From Nageia nagi (lineage: Eukaryota; Pinophyta), in contig JBITNC010000001.1 of assembly GCA_050084985.1 (NCBI GenBank), forward strand, positions 8,556,001-8,620,000: DNA of 64,000 bases. Reading direction: 5' to 3'. Below are positions 1 to 12,379 of the stretch, one piece after another. How positions within the stretch are numbered: the stretch's first letter is position 1; the number at the start of each line of letters is the position of its first letter. Position numbers and translations under genes: made by a program. The notes beneath the pieces are model-generated. The model was not told the DNA's origin. It saw only the letters and a list, made by a program, of their open reading frames with translations, and searched no databases.

Positions 1-905
1 TTGGATTTATGGGTCTCTACTTTTGCTTGTATGGTTTAGCATCTAGCTCAAGTTCAATTGTGTGTTAGATGATGTCTTTATCATATGTATTAAGATCATA
101 ATAAGTCTAAGCAATCACCTATAAAAACTCATGATAAATTTGAGACATAATAGCCTTTTATATTGCAAAACACTCTAAACCAAGTTTTTTAAATTTATGA
201 GGCTCTACCTCTAGCTCAACATAATTCTCCTTCAAGATGATCGATGACTTATCCTTTAGAAAATCTTCTGAATCAAATAGTATTTCAAAAGAGAGCAGCC
301 CTTTTGGTATTACATTATTTCTAAGTTGAATGACATCTAATTCTTGAAAATAATCAAGCATTTTTTGAGTACCAAAAATGTTAGCCACTACTTCATCTAC
401 AAGGAAGTTGACAATATGCTCATCGGATTCAAATACCTACCAGAAGTTTGCAACATCAAGTACTGAAGGCCTACATTCAACTTTGACTCCAAGAGCTCCT
501 TCTTTATGATGAGTAAGGTGATAACATTCTCCTCTTACAGCAAGTGCATTACCTACTTGGTTATGCTTTCTAGGAATAGATACAAAATTGATAGCCAAAA
601 ATGATTTCAATAAGTCCCACACTCTATTCTTGTAGTTCTTAAAATAATGGTGCTTTGCACTAATCTAATTTCTTACTTTTTTGATAACCAATTTAGAATC
701 ACTATGAATAATTAGGCATCTAATACCTAAACTAATTTCTTTAGGTTACCCTAAACAAAAGGTTTCATATTCAATAGCATTGTTTGTATAGGTCCATGTC
801 AATTAGAAGGAGAATCTTTTGGTAGCCCCTTTGGGAGATTTGAGGAAAACTCTAGCTCCACATCCATGTCTGCATTGGGAACCATCAAAATACATCATCC
901 ATACC
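1..905 (-). pseudogene. RNase H (RVT_3-like) domain and pre-RT linker of element A
   Basis: Minus-strand fragments read YFDGSQCRHGCGA at about 890-850, then TNNAIEYE, a DSKLVIK-like segment and RKHNQVGNALA near 560. This is the order of a plant-type RNase H (RVT_3) fold, and the first catalytic Asp codon is at 884-886. Downstream the frame 388-158 matches the pre-RT linker of element B (NVIPKGLLSFEIL). In-frame stops and small frameshifts separate the pieces, so it cannot make protein. The domain degrades the RNA strand of RNA/DNA hybrids. Here it lies between protease and RT instead of after RT. Confidence 0.75.
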
Positions 906-949
906 TCATGTTCTTTATCAATAGTAACTAAAACTGGCTAAACTTTTTC

Positions 950-1500
950 ATATAGATAATAATTACCCCTGCCAACATCTATGACCTGGTAATTCAGATC
1001 ATTTGCAAATACAACTTCAATTATTAGTAGTGAGTCCCTTAGTATGTCACTTTCAAATATCTCCACTTGTTGTGGATCATTCATGTAATTTACTTAATTG
1101 ATCCTATTGAGATGGACACTTTTAGTGCCTTCATTTAGAATCTTCACCTATTTATTTTGGAAGGAAAGTAGGAGATGGCTATAGTCTAAAGCTAGGTACC
1201 CTTCCAATTTAGCAATAAATTCTCTAGAAAGATAAATTCCAAATAGAGGTGAAATATCAACTATAATAATGTCTTGGGCAACACAAATATCAAAGAATGC
1301 ATTCAAGGTTATTCGAACACTTTCAACACTACCAACACCATCTATTGAGGAAAAATCCAACTTATGATACCATCAATGCATCTTGTAATATACAATTTCA
1401 TTTCATCTACAGTAGCTTTGGGGATAATATTTATGGTAGCTCCAATATCAATCATATAGTTATTTACTACCTAGCCTTCTAATCTCAAGGATAAATAGAA
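950..1500 (-). pseudogene. Retroviral-type aspartic protease of element A
   Basis: The minus strand reads MIDIGATINIIPK at about 1455-1417, the counterpart of MIDTGATITIIPK in element B. The catalytic Thr codon of DTG has become Ile (1441-1449). That change, plus stops downstream, makes the copy inactive. The domain would cut the Gag-Pol polyprotein. Its C-terminal part (1360-1148) matches B's sequence around SLVDVVGSVKGVQITLNAF. Confidence 0.7.
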
Positions 1501-2399
1501 AGGTGAGGGTCTTGTTATACCTATTGGAGCTGGAGGGACAAGTTTAGATACAACATAGATAAGATTCTTTTAATTTATTCTTTTTTTACTATTTCTTAAT
1601 TTTAAAGCTTCTTGTAGAAGATTTAATTAACTTGGTATCTTTAAAGCATCAAACATAGTCATCCTTGAAGGAGTTTTTTTCAATTCTTCCACAATATTAT
1701 ATGGAGCATATGGAGTAGACTTACTTGGTTCCACTTGCTAATATGTTATGAAATGTTGAGTAGCCTTTTATTTATGATAATCAATGATAAAAAGATATTT
1801 TTAAATGCTAGATCTTTCTTTCTTTGGGACTTCTTTTCTTGTTGCAATAGGGTTTGTTTCACCTAGGCCACTAGTACCCGAGTTTAATGGCATAGCACTT
1901 GAACTTGTTGGAATAGTACTTAGGTTAAATGAGACTTTATGACATTGGTTCTAAGGTTGAGCTAAGGGAGTCTTAGCTTTTTTGGATTCAAGTTGGGATT
2001 GAGTGGGATATCAATACTACTGAGTGGCTTGAGGCTATTATGGAGCTATTGAAGAAGTTGCTCTAGTTTGAACACAATGTGCTTATTCTTCAACATATCC
2101 TAGAATCTAAAAGTTGACCATTATGAGGTCAATAGTAGGATTTGAAGTAGGTTCTACCATCTAATTAGAATGTAATATCAAATACTAATTTTGATATACT
2201 ATGCATGAATTTGGAAAATAAAAAGCTAAACATGGTGGACACTATTCTATAATGCTTGAAGCAGAACTATCTGTAACACTGATCATAACAACATTTTCAA
2301 TTGTTTTAGGAGGATTAGACTATTCTATTTGATTGAACTTATGTTGGAATCTTGATTGATATTGATTATAATATATTTTATAGTTGAAACCATGCTTCT

Positions 2400-3330
2400 A
2401 CCTTTCTTGCAAAGTGAGCTTGTTAGATAGATTTTTGATAGTTATCTCCAATTGCCTTATCCTCTCCTCTTCTTGTGATTTAGGTTTGGTATTAGTGCTT
2501 ATGGATGCAAAAGTAGGTAATGATAGTAGCTAATTTTGAATAGTAGGCTTGGGAGGAGGTGGTAAGGCCAGGACTCTAGGGTGACCTATTTGTGGAGTCT
2601 ATTTAGGAGGTAAACTTGGAAATACAAGCATGATTATTCTAGGTTGCATTTTACTAGAGGACACTAAGGTATGTTTTGTAGTATTTGGAATTTGGTAAAT
2701 ATCTAGGAATATATCTCCAAACATAACAATAAGCATATTAAGATTAGGAAGAAAATTTTTTTGATAATATACTAGAGCTTAAGCATTTGTTGGTCTTATC
2801 CTTGCTAGTATGGATTTCCATGTTCTTTAAAATATGATATTAAAATCATTAATAGATTCATGTAGATGCCTTTTGATACATGTTATAAGGATAAGAAACA
2901 TGCTATCATCACCATCTATAGAAATGTTTTTAATTAAGGCTTGACACAACTCTCCCCATGAATTTATATATTGGGGGGTGAGTGTTTTCAACCATTTAGC
3001 TACTTTGCCTTCAAAAGAATGTGATAATAACTTTATCATCATAGTTTCATTAGTAATGTCAAAACTTGAAGCTAACAATAATACATCTTAACAATGCTCA
3101 TATGGCATCTTTTCAAAGCCATTATACTTAGGCAAAATTTTAAAATTTGCTTGAGGTATAGGTGGTGAATTAGCAGATACAACCAAAGGATGATTATTAT
3201 TCTAAGCAGGGAAGTCTGTTGGTTGAGCCATACTTGGAGGATGTACAGGAGGTGAAGGAAGTGAGAAATTTTTTAGGAATGAGTCAAATACAACTAATAA
3301 ATGGGTAGCCCTTAAAGGGATCAAAAGTGA
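2400..3330 (-). pseudogene. Gag of element A
   Basis: The best open stretch, 3078-2827, encodes SSFDITNETMMIKLLSHSF, then a KWLKTLTPQYINSWGELC-like segment, then HLHESINDFN. This is the capsid-type Gag pattern (aliphatic repeats, a W in xWxxxTP, then ESxxDFxxxF). Upstream, PPIPQANFKILPKYNGFEKMPYEH can be read across stops and matches B at 7920-7990. The C-terminal part to about 2400 is Pro/Gln-rich and broken. Gag would form the cytoplasmic particle. The copy is non-functional. Confidence 0.75.
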
Positions 3331-3591
3331 CACAACCCAAGATATCTTTCATCTAGTCATCCTATAAGGAAGTGATAGCTCTTGAAATCTAGGCTATTTA
3401 AAGGAATTTTTAGCACTACTTCTAGTTAGCCTACATTTCAAAGGTGCTAAGGTTCAAAAAATTAGACTAGTTGATAGCAGAGTTACCAATATGGTTACAA
3501 AAACCTTATAATCTTGAAGGATCAATTTGATAACCCACTAAATTAGGTTATCAAGCCTTATAATGCCTGCTAAATATGATGTTTAGCTCAT

Positions 3592-3610
3592 GTCCCATCA
3601 GGCATGCCAA
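3592..3610 (-). promoter_or_regulatory. Candidate primer-binding site of element A
   Basis: The minus strand reads TTGGCATGCCTGATGGGAC, beginning with the TGG that pairs with a tRNA CCA end, 16 nt inside the LTR end. Element B has TTGGTATGCCTGATGGGAT at the same spacing. The primer tRNA is not identified; the pattern loosely resembles the TGGCGCC...GGGGA sites of Tat-type gypsy elements. Confidence 0.5.
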
Positions 3611-4127
3611 AAACAAAACTAGCTAGTATTGATCGATATAGCATAACCTTAAGGGTTTGGTCTAGTCATGTTCTCCACTTATTGCAATAGTAGGTTCCTT
3701 GAAAGAGTAGAAGGTGGTGGAGATGCACTCATGTTGGTCTTCTACTCAATCTTTGGTTTATAGGTTGGTTTTTATCTATATTTAAGGTCAAAAGTAGCAA
3801 GAAAGTAATAAAAAGATGAAGAGTTACAGGAAAGAGATAAGCAAATAAATAACTAAAATAAGAAATTCATAACCTAAGAATTGTAGCATAGGTAGTAATC
3901 CATAGCTAAGATTAAGAATAGTAGACTATCTCGCACTTGAGGTCTCACAATCATAATACATAGCTATATTAGAAAACATTCTACAGATAACATTCACAAA
4001 AGCAATAACAAGCACTTTGTTGCAAGAGGGCAAAGCATTGTCTATTTCCATTATCATATGTGAATTACTTTTACAAATTAGGGTAAATTTTCTAGAATGT
4101 TTGACCTTCTTAATTTCTAAAAACTAT

Positions 4128-4136
4128 CTATTTATA
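4128..4136 (-). promoter_or_regulatory. TATA box of LTR A
   Basis: The minus strand reads TATAAATAG inside the conserved block GTTGTATAAATAG, at the same place as 6954-6962 and 19398-19406 in the B LTRs. It would start transcription leftwards into element A. Confidence 0.55.
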
Positions 4137-4730
4137 CAACTTCCCCCCCTTTGGGTGGTTGGATCTTCTTAATGTACATTACTACTAGTATTGAATGAAA
4201 CAACTACAATAGTACTATTTACATAAATCCTACAACTATGCTAGATTATATAGTGAACTAGTACAAATCAATATTAAATATCTAAACTATCTGGGGATTT
4301 GTAACTTCTAGTCAATCATATCTATAGAGTTGCAATCCTTCTAACATGTCATTGACTGATCCTTCCTCGACCCTATAATTGATTGAATATAACACTATTA
4401 TTGATTGAAGGTAGCAATATAGCTAATTGAGTAGTTGTTTGATTGCACATTTATTGGTATGATTTGGTTGTATACTTTATTAGCCTCTATTTACTTCTCT
4501 ACAATCTTTATGATCTCTATTATGGATGTTAATAATTAAAGTAATGATGGTTGGTAGACATTATATTCACTTGGAGTGAGAAGAATTACCACTATTATGT
4601 GGAAATGAGTTGGTGTTGATACATTAACAGGGCCCTAGGGTTCAAACACTTAAGATGAAGTGGACCCAAGTGTTCTTTCTGATGCATTACTCTTTTACTT
4701 GCTTAGCAAACTCTATGTTCTTCTTTTGGG

Positions 4731-5260
4731 CTCTATTGATGATTTGACTCTTTTGAGACCTATTGATTTTAGTCAAAATTTATGACATCATCCTTTAAAA
4801 TCTTCAATCTCTATTGATGATTTGGTTTCTTTTGGGACCCATTGATTTTCATAAAAAAATATGATGCCACCTTCTAAAATCTTCGAGTACTATTTATATT
4901 TTGATTCAATTGAGACTCGTTGATTTTAGCCAAAAATTGTCATCTCCTAGAATTGGTGGGCTCTATAGAAATTTTGATTTCTGTAGGAACCACTTATTTT
5001 TACCAAAATTGTATGATATCACCTCCTGAAATCATCAAGCTCTATTGATATTCTTGAAGAATCTACACTTGCTACTATCTGTTATAGGGCTTGATGATTT
5101 GATTGAAAACTATGATGTCATCCTTCAAAATCACTGGGCTCTACTAATGTTCTTCAAAAGTCTTCACTTGCCATTATTTGCTCTAGGACCCATTGATTTT
5201 TATTGAAACTTGTGATGTCTTCCTTCAAAATCTCTAGGCACTATTGATATTCTTCAAAAA
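4731..5260. repeat. Tandem repeat (about 78-95 bp period) in LTR A
   Basis: The phrase (gg)CTCTATTGATnnTnTT recurs near 4731, 4809, 4886, 4960, 5037, 5129 and 5226. Each is followed by an ACCCATTGATTTT-like and an ATGATGTCATC-like segment, giving about 6-7 imperfect units. The same unit occurs 2.2 times at 6178-6345 and 3.2 times at 18547-18795. Confidence 0.7.
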
Positions 5261-6652
5261 TGGAACTCTGAATATGTACAAGTTTTGGATATTTGTGCTA
5301 ATAATTTCTAAAACCTTTAAGGTTATAAATATGACTCCAAGAACTTTTACATACATGACTTATTGAGTATACTTAGAGAAGATGACTTGATTTTAAAGGA
5401 CTTTCAACTCTTGATTACTAAAGAATAAAAGAATACAAAATTGACACAATTCTCATTGACATAACTCCTGAGTAACCTTATTTACATAATTCTTGGGTAC
5501 TAAAGAATGACAAAACTCCTAGATGACTTTATTTACTAAAAAAATGACTCTTGATAGTCTAAGGAAAAGCAATGAGAAGAGAGGAAGAATTTATACAAAA
5601 ATCTTACAAGTCATGAAGACTCTAAAAGAATAGTGTTCACCCCTAGGTACTATTATATACACAGCTCCTGGGTACTAAAGAATGAAATAATAAAGAATGA
5701 AGAATAGTATAATTACCCAAATTTTAAGTGTTATTATAGAGGAATACAAGTTGTGTATATAAGAGTACCTGAGGGGAAATTATTCTTTTAGAGTCTTCAT
5801 GAGTTGTAAAATTTTGTATTCTTTCATTTTAAATCCCTTCTCTTCTCATTTCTTTTCCTTAGGATGTCGAGAGTTATTTTTTTAATAGTACCCAAGAATT
5901 ATGTAAATAAGAATACTCAAGAGTTATGTCATTTTTTTAGTAGTATTCAAAAATTATGTAAATAAGGATACCTAAAAGTTATGTCAATTCTATATTCTTT
6001 TATTCCTTAGTGATCAGGAGTTGAGAGTGCTCGAGAGTCATATCATCTTCTTTAGTATACTTAAGAAGTCATGTATGTAAAAGTTTTTTGAAATCATATT
6101 TATTACCTTAGAGTATCTAGGAATTGTTGGCACAAATATCTAAAACTTCTACACATTTAGAGTTTGACTTTTAAAGAATATCAATAGAGCCCAAGGATTT
6201 TGGGAGATGATGTCATAATTTTCGATTAGTAACAGTAGGTCTTGGTAGAATTAGAATATCAACAAAGCCCAACAATTTTAGGAGATTACATCATGATTTT
6301 TAGCTAAAATCAATAGGTTTTGAAAGAACTAGATCATCAATAGAGCCTAGAAGAAGAACATAGATCTTGCCAAGCAAGTGTAAGAGTAATGCATAAGAAA
6401 GAACACCCTAGTCCACTTTATCTTAAGTGTTTGACTCTTGAGGCCCTGTTAATATGTTGACATTGACTCATTTTCATATAATAGTGGTATTTTTTCTTAA
6501 ACCAAGTGAACATAATGTCTATTAACCACCATTACTCTGATTACTAACATTCATAGTAGAGATTATAAAGATTACAGAGAAGCAAGTAGTGGTTGACAAA
6601 GCATAATACCAAATCATACCAATCAATGTGCAATCAAGTAACTACTCAATCA

Positions 6653-6727
6653 GCTATAGTGCTATCTTTAATCAACTATAGTGCTATCTTTAATTACCTA
6701 CAATGCTATCTTTAATCAACTATAGGG
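6653..6727. repeat. 22-bp tandem repeat in 5' LTR of B
   Basis: Three units begin at 6653, 6675 and 6697 with a partial fourth at 6719; the core is GCTATAGTGCTATCTTTAAT. The 3' LTR has the same three and a bit (19099-19173), and LTR A keeps about two degenerate units near 4380-4440. Confidence 0.75.
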
Positions 6728-6953
6728 TTGAAGAAGAACCAATTAATGACATGTTAGAAGGATTACAGCTCTATGGATATGGTTGACTAGAAATTGCAAA
6801 TTCTCAGATAGTTATGTTGATTAGTACTTATTCACTATGTAATCTAGCATAGTTATAACATTTATGTAAATAGTGATATTTTAGTTATGTTATTTAGTGC
6901 TAGTAGTTATGTATATTAATGAAACCCAACCACCTAAGGAGGGAGGAAAGTTG

Positions 6954-6962
6954 TATAAGTAG
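6954..6962 (+). promoter_or_regulatory. TATA box of 5' LTR B
   Basis: TATAAGTAG; the 3' LTR has TATAAATAG at the same place (19398-19406). It would drive rightward transcription of B. The TATA boxes of A and B point away from each other across 5750. Confidence 0.5.
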
Positions 6963-7483
6963 CTAGCTTTTAGAAATCAAAAAGATCAAACATTTTAGCA
7001 AATTTGCCCAAATATATAAGAGATATTCACATATGATAATACAAATAGATAATGCTTTGCCCTCTTACAACAAAGTGGATATTATTTCTTTTATGAATGT
7101 TATACATGAAATATTTTCTTCAAATTATGGTTGTGTGTTGTGATTGTGAGACCCTAGGTGCGAGATAGTTTGCTATTTTTAATCTTGGCTATGGATTGTT
7201 GCCTATGTTACAATGCTTAGGTTGTAAATTTTCTATTTTAGTTGTTTATTTTCTTATCTTTTTCTTGTAACTCTCCATATTTTTATTCCTTTTTTGTTAC
7301 TTTTAACCTTAAATATAGATAGAAATTGGCCTATAAATCAAAGATTGAGTAGAAAACCAACATAAGTGCATCCCCACCACTTTCTGCTCTTTCAAGGAAT
7401 CTATCATTGCGAGTAATGGAGAACATGATTAGAACAAACCCTTGAGATTATGCTATACTGATCAATAATATCCAATTCCATTT

Positions 7484-7503
7484 TTGGTATGCCTGATGGG
7501 ATG
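7484..7503 (+). promoter_or_regulatory. Candidate primer-binding site of element B
   Basis: TTGGTATGCCTGATGGGATG, 16 nt after the LTR end, same spacing as in A. Confidence 0.5.
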
Positions 7504-7759
7504 TGAGCTAAATTCCATATTTAGCAAGTGTTGTTAGGCCTAATATCCTTGTTTGGTTGGCTATTAATTTGATCCTTCAAGATTATAAGGTTCTTGTAAC
7601 CTTATTGGTGACTTTGCTATCAACCATTCAACATTTTGAACCTTGGCACCTCCAAAATGCAAACTAACTAGAAGTAGTGCCAAAAATTCCCTTAGATAAC
7701 CTAGATTTCAAGAGCTATCACTTCCTCACAAGAGGACTAGATGAAAGATATCTTAGGTT

Positions 7760-8450
7760 GTGTCTCCTTTGATCTCTTTAAGGGCAACCCCTTTGTCAGT
7801 TGTATTTGACTCATTCTTAGAAAATCCTTCATCTCTTGTAAATTCTCCAAGTATGGCTCAACCAATAGATTTTTCTACCTGGGATAATGGTCATCCTTTG
7901 GTTATGACTGCTAATTCACTACCTATACCTCAAGTAGCTTTTAAAGTTTTACCTAAGTATGATGGCTTTGAAAAGATGCCATATGAGCACTATCAAGATT
8001 TATCTTTGTTGGCTTCAACCTTTGATATTACTGATGAAACTATGATGACAAGGTTCTATCACACTCTTTTGAAGGTAAAGCAGCTAAGTGGTTCAAAACT
8101 CTTACCCCCTAATCTATAAATTCATGGGAAGAATTGTGTCAAGATTTGATTAAAATATTTTCTACAGAATGTGATGATAACACATTTCTTAGAATCATAA
8201 CATGTATTAAAACACATATGCATGAATCTATTAATGATTTTAATATCAAATTTGAAAGAACATGGAAGTCCACACTAGTAAAGATTAGACCAACAAATGC
8301 ATAAGCTTGATATAGAAAAGCTTTTCTTCTTGACCTCAATATGCTTATTATTATCTTAGGAGAAACATTCCTAGATGTTTATCAGACAACAAAGATTGCA
8401 AAACATACCTTAGTGTCATTTGGTAAAGAATAATCATGCCTGTATTTCCA
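7760..8450 (+). pseudogene. Gag of element B
   Basis: The open frame 7760-8119 starts at an ATG and reads MAQPIDFSTWDNGHP, then VLPKYDGFEKMPYEHYQDL and ASTFDITDETMMTRFYHTLL. The frame then shifts, and KWFKTLTP, INSWEELCQDLIKIFS and MHESINDFNIKFERTWKS continue to about 8300. This is a retrotransposon Gag capsid domain, homologous to 3330-2400 on the minus strand. No intact zinc knuckle is visible. The protein would assemble the cytoplasmic particle that packages the element RNA. One frameshift and several stops break it. Confidence 0.8.
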
Positions 8451-9600
8451 AGTTTACCTCTCAAGTAGGCTCCATAAATAGGTCACCCTGGAGTTCTAGC
8501 CTTATCACCTCCTCCCAAACTTATTATTCAAAATTAGTTATTAGCATTACCTACTCTTGCATCCATTAGTACTGGTATTGAACTTAAATCTTAAGAAGAG
8601 AAAAGAATAAGGTAGTTGCATATAAGTATCAAAAATCTAAGCAACAAGCTCACTTTGCAAGAAAAGCATAATCATGGTTTCAATTATAAAAGATATGATA
8701 ATCAGTATCAACCAAGATTCTAGCCCAAGGTCAACTAGCTAGAATAGTCTAATCCTACTAAAATAATTAAGAATGTTGTTATGACTAGTTCTATAGATAG
8801 TGCTGGTTTGAACATTACGAAATGATGTCCACCATGTTTAGCTCCTCATTTTCTAAATTCATGTGTAATGTATCAACATCAGTATTTGGGGTTACATTTT
8901 GATTAGATGGTAGAACTCACTTCATATCTTATTGTTGATCTCACAATGGTTAACTTTTGGCTTCTAGGATATGCTAGAGAATAAGAAAATTATATTCAAA
9001 CTAGAGTAATTTTTTTAGTAGCTCCATAGAAACCTTAAGCTAATCAATAGTATTGAGCTCCCACTCAAGCCCAACCTAAACCTAAGAAAGATAAGACTCC
9101 CTTAACTCAACCTTAGAACCAACACCATCAAGTCCTATTTAATTCAAGAACTATTCCATCAAATCTAAGTACTGTTCCATCAAACCTAGGTACTATTATC
9201 TCAAACTTGAGTACTAATGCCTTAGGTGAAACAAACCCTACTGCAATGAGAAAAGAAGTCTCAGAGAAAGAAATACTTGATAAATTGAGATATCCTTCCA
9301 TCATTGATTATCATAAAGAAAAGGCTACTCAACATTTTAGAACACATTAGCAAGTAGAACCAAGTAAGTCTATCCCATATTCTCCATTCAATATTGTGAA
9401 AGAATTGAAGAAAACTCCTTCTAAGATGACTATGTTTGGTGTATTAAAGATACTAGGTCAATTAGATCTTCTACAAAAAGCTTTAAAGTTATGAAATAAT
9501 AAAAAGAGGACAAATGGAGAGAATCCTATCTATGTTATGTCTGAAGTTGTCCCTCCAACTCTAATAGGTGTAACAAGACACTCACCTTTCTATTTATCAT
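8451..9600 (+). pseudogene. Gag-protease linker of element B
   Basis: Low-complexity Pro/Gln/Asn/Lys-rich reading with many stops, including FNYKRYDNQYQPRF near 8680 and repeated TIPSNLSTVPSNLGT near 9150-9200. Element A has the matching stretch at about 1850-2400 on the minus strand. The tail (about 9360-9500) reads PYSPFNIVKELKKTPSKMTM then FGVLKILGQLDLLQKAL, a common lead-in to gypsy proteases. No enzymatic domain is seen. Confidence 0.55.
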
Positions 9601-10150
9601 TAAGATTAGAAGGCTAGGTAGTAAACATTGTATGATTGATACTGGAGCTACCATAACTATTATCCCTAAATTTGTTATAGATGAAATGAAATTATACATT
9701 ACAATATGCATTGATGGTTTCATACAATTAGATTCTTCCTTAGTAGATGTGGTTGGTAGTGTTAAAGGTGTTCAAATAACCTTGAATGCCTTCCTTAATA
9801 TTCATGTTGTTCAAGACATTATTGTAGTTGATCTTCTACCTCTATTCAAAATATGTCTTTCCAAAGAATTTATTGCTAAATTGGGAGGGTACTTGGCTTT
9901 AGACTATATTCATCTTCTCCTTCCTTTTCAAAACAAACAGGTGAAGATTCTAAATGAAGGCACTAAAATTGTCCATATCAAGAGGATCAATGAAGTAAAT
10001 TGTATGAATGATCCACAACCATTGGAGATATTTGAAAATGACACAATAATGGAATCATTACTAAAAACTAAAGTTATTTTAGCAAATGATCTAAATTATC
10101 AGGTCATAAATGCTAGCATAGGCAATTATTATCTATATGAGAAAATTCAA
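9580..10150 (+). pseudogene. Aspartic protease of element B
   Basis: The open frame from 9632 begins MIDTGATITIIPKFVIDEM; Asp-Thr-Gly (9638-9646) is the catalytic motif. Residues continue to SLVDVVGSVKGVQITLNAF, then DIIVVDLLPLFKICLSKEFI. This is the longest open frame in B (9632-10285) and runs on into the RNase H domain. The enzyme would dimerise and process Gag-Pol. The flap and C-terminal half look shorter than usual, and no upstream start is intact. Confidence 0.75.
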
Positions 10151-10159
10151 CCAATTTCA

Positions 10160-10640
10160 ATCACTGTTGATAAAGAACATGAGATATGGATAATGTATTT
10201 TGATAGTTCTCAATGTAGACATGGATGTGGAGCTGGAGTGGTCTTCAAATCTCCCAAGGGGACTACCAAAAAATTCTCCTTTTGATTCACATAGACCTGT
10301 ACAAATAATATTATTGAATATGAACCCCTTTGTTTAAGGTTATCTAAAGTAATTAGTATATGCATTAGATGCCTAATTATCCATGGTGATTCTGAATTGG
10401 TCATTAAGTAAGTTATAAATTATATCAGTGCAAAATACCATTATCTAAAGAACTACAAGAATAGAGTGTGGGATTTATTAGAGTCATTTCTGGCTATCAA
10501 TTTTATATCTATTCCTAGAAGGCACAACCAAATAGCTGATGCATTTGCTGGAAGAGGAGCATGCTATAACCCTACTCATTATAAAAGAGGAGCTCATAGA
10601 GTTAAAGTTTAGTGTAGGCCTTCAGTACCTAATGTTGCAA
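10160..10640 (+). pseudogene. RNase H (RVT_3-like) located upstream of RT in element B
   Basis: Reads WIMYFDSSQCRHGCGAG with Asp at 10202-10204, then VVFKSPKGTTKKFSF, stops, TNNIIEYEPL (Glu), IIHGDSELVIK (Asp), and IPRRHNQIADAFAGRG at about 10510-10560. This D-E-D pattern with a terminal PRxxNxxADA(L/F)A is the RVT_3 fold, found as an additional RNase H in plant gypsy elements, where it usually follows the RT-RNase H. Both A and B have it between protease and RT, so the order is a family property and not a local rearrangement. In-frame stops follow at 10283 and after. Confidence 0.78.
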
Positions 10641-12345
10641 ACTTTTGTTAGGTATTTGACTCTGATGAGCATATTATCAACTTCCTTGTAAATGAAGCAG
10701 TGGCTAACACTTTTGGTACTCAAGAAATGCCTAATTATTTCTAAGAATTAGATGTCATTCAACTCAAAAATAATGTTATACCAAAAGGATTGCTCTCTTT
10801 TGAAATATTGTTAGATTTAGAAGATGTCCTAAAGGCCAATTCTTTGATCATCTTGAAGAAGTATTATGTTGAGCTATATGTAGAGCCTGGTAAGTACATA
10901 AAATTTGGTTCAAAGGGTTTTGATACTAAAAAGGCTACTATGTATCAGATTTATCATGAGTTTTCCCAAGTGATTATCTATACTAATGATGATCTTAAGA
11001 CATATGATAAATATGTCATCCAACACACGATTGAGCTTGAACTAGAAACTAAACCATATAGGCAAAAATAGAGATCCATAAATCCAAAGATAAAAGAAAC
11101 TATGAAATATGAGTTAATCAAGTTCCTTGTTTCAAAAATCATTTATCCTATCAAACATTATTCTTGGGTTTCAAATTTAGTTCCCATGAGAAAGAAAAGT
11201 GGAGAAATCAGACTATGTGTTGATTTCAGAAATTTGAATAAAGTATCCTTAAAATATAATTATCCTCTCCCTCCTATGGAATAAATCCTGCATATAGAAG
11301 TTAGAGCTTGGTATTTTTCAATGATTTATAGTTACTCAAGATTTAACTAGATTTGGATGAAAGATGAAGACTAGTTCAAAATAATATTTACAACTAAATG
11401 GAAGACATTTGCTCTTCAAAGGATGCCATTTGTTCTTTCTAATGTAGAAGCTACTTTTCAAAGAGCCATGGATCATGCATTTGGTGAGCTAATAAACAAG
11501 ATTATATTGATTTATCTAGATGATATCATTATCTTCTCTAGAAGTAGAAGTGATCACCTAGAACATATAGGATTAGCCTTTGAAAAATGAATGAAGTTTG
11601 GTATTTCAATCCACCTAAAAAAGTCAATTTTTATGGTCAACCAAGGAAAGTTACTTGGCCACATTATCTTAAAAGAGGGACTAGTAATTGATCCAGATAG
11701 AGCAAAAGCTATAGAATCATTTCCACTCCCCTCTAACAAGAAGGCCTTACAGTCATTCCTTGGTCAGATCAATTTTGTTAGGAAATTTATTAATAATTTT
11801 TCAAAAATTGTATCTCCAATCACTTCAATGCTAAAGAAAGATGTTGTATTTTCTTGATCATGTGAAGTAAAAGTAGCCTTCAAAGAGATAAAAATGGCTA
11901 TAACAAAAGCTCCTATGCTTAAAAATCTTGATATGTCAAAAGATTTCATCATGTATGCACATGGAGTAGATAGGAGCATTACTACAATTCTTACACAGAA
12001 GGATGATAATAATGAAGAACAACCAATTGCCTTTCATAGTCAAACACTGCATCAACATTAGCAAAGGTACTCATTTATTGAAAATCAAGTATTTTCCATG
12101 ATGAAGGGACTTAAAAAGTTCAAATATTATGTTTTCCATAATAGAATCCTTGTATATAATATTCATCCATATGTAAGAAATTATATTATACAAGGAGATC
12201 TAGGTGAAGGAAAAGTTGGTTGGATTACTAAAATAATGGAATATGACATAGAGATTAAGCCAACCAAGCTTATTTGAGGTAGGGATTTTTGTGAAAGTAT
12301 GGTTGAAGCTTCACATATGATTGCTCTTATGGAAGATGATCAATA
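10641..12345 (+). pseudogene. Reverse transcriptase and RNase H of element B
   Basis: The linker VIPKGLLSFEIL is followed by DLKTYDKYVIQHTIELE, then RT from 11100: SWVSNLVPMRKKSGEIRLCV, FRNLNKVSLKYNYPLPPME, LQRMPFVLSNVEATFQRAMD. The active site YLDD at 11513-11524 is intact, with GHIILKEGLVIDPDRAKAI and LQSFLGQINFVRKFI after it. RNase H follows (FIMYAHGVDRS, about 11940; AFHSQTL; a YSFIENQ segment). Stops occur at 11281, near 11350, near 11587 and at 11856, and ORFs are split between them. It would copy the element RNA into DNA. Confidence 0.88.
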
Positions 12346-12379
12346 ACTTAATCATAAAAGTAATTGGATTAAGCAAATC

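Larger units (their letters stand above)
1..5750 (-). mobile_element. Ty3/gypsy LTR retrotransposon A (5' half, truncated by window edge)
   Basis: Read on the minus strand from 5750 leftwards it gives a 5' LTR, a primer-binding site, gag, protease, an RNase H domain and the linker that leads into reverse transcriptase. RT, integrase and the 3' LTR lie beyond position 1. The order and protein pieces are the same as in element B on the plus strand, so the two are diverged copies of one family. It is decayed: there are many in-frame stops and the protease motif DTG reads DIG. Its LTR starts at 5748-5750, directly against the truncated 5' LTR of B. Confidence 0.85.
3627..5750 (-). repeat. 5' LTR of element A
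   Basis: About 2.1 kb, homologous in reverse orientation to 5751-7467 and 18020-19910. Shared blocks include the start (TGTATTCCT...TAATAACACT), GTGTATATAA near 5660, the segment around the TATA box at 4128-4136 and the end GCTATATCGATCAATA. It is longer than the B LTRs mainly because an internal repeat of roughly 78-95 bp (4731-5260) is present in about 6-7 copies instead of 2-3. Confidence 0.8.
5751..7467 (+). repeat. 5' LTR of element B (5'-truncated)
   Basis: Aligns by eye with 18020-19910 from TTGTGTATATAAGAGTAC to GATCAATA. The first about 90 bp of the 3' LTR (TGTATTCCTTCATAATAACA through CCTAGGAG) are missing here. It contains the 78-bp repeat (units from 6178, 6256 and 6333), the 22-bp repeats (6653-6727) and a TATA box. 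Confidence 0.85.

Noticed and set aside
6653-6727. 22-bp LTR repeats as a regulatory riboswitch or CRISPR
   Set aside because: A simple tandem repeat shared by all LTRs of the family, with no spacers or aptamer features.
10210-10404. Minus-strand 64-codon ORF
   Set aside because: It is the reverse of the RNase H domain of element B.
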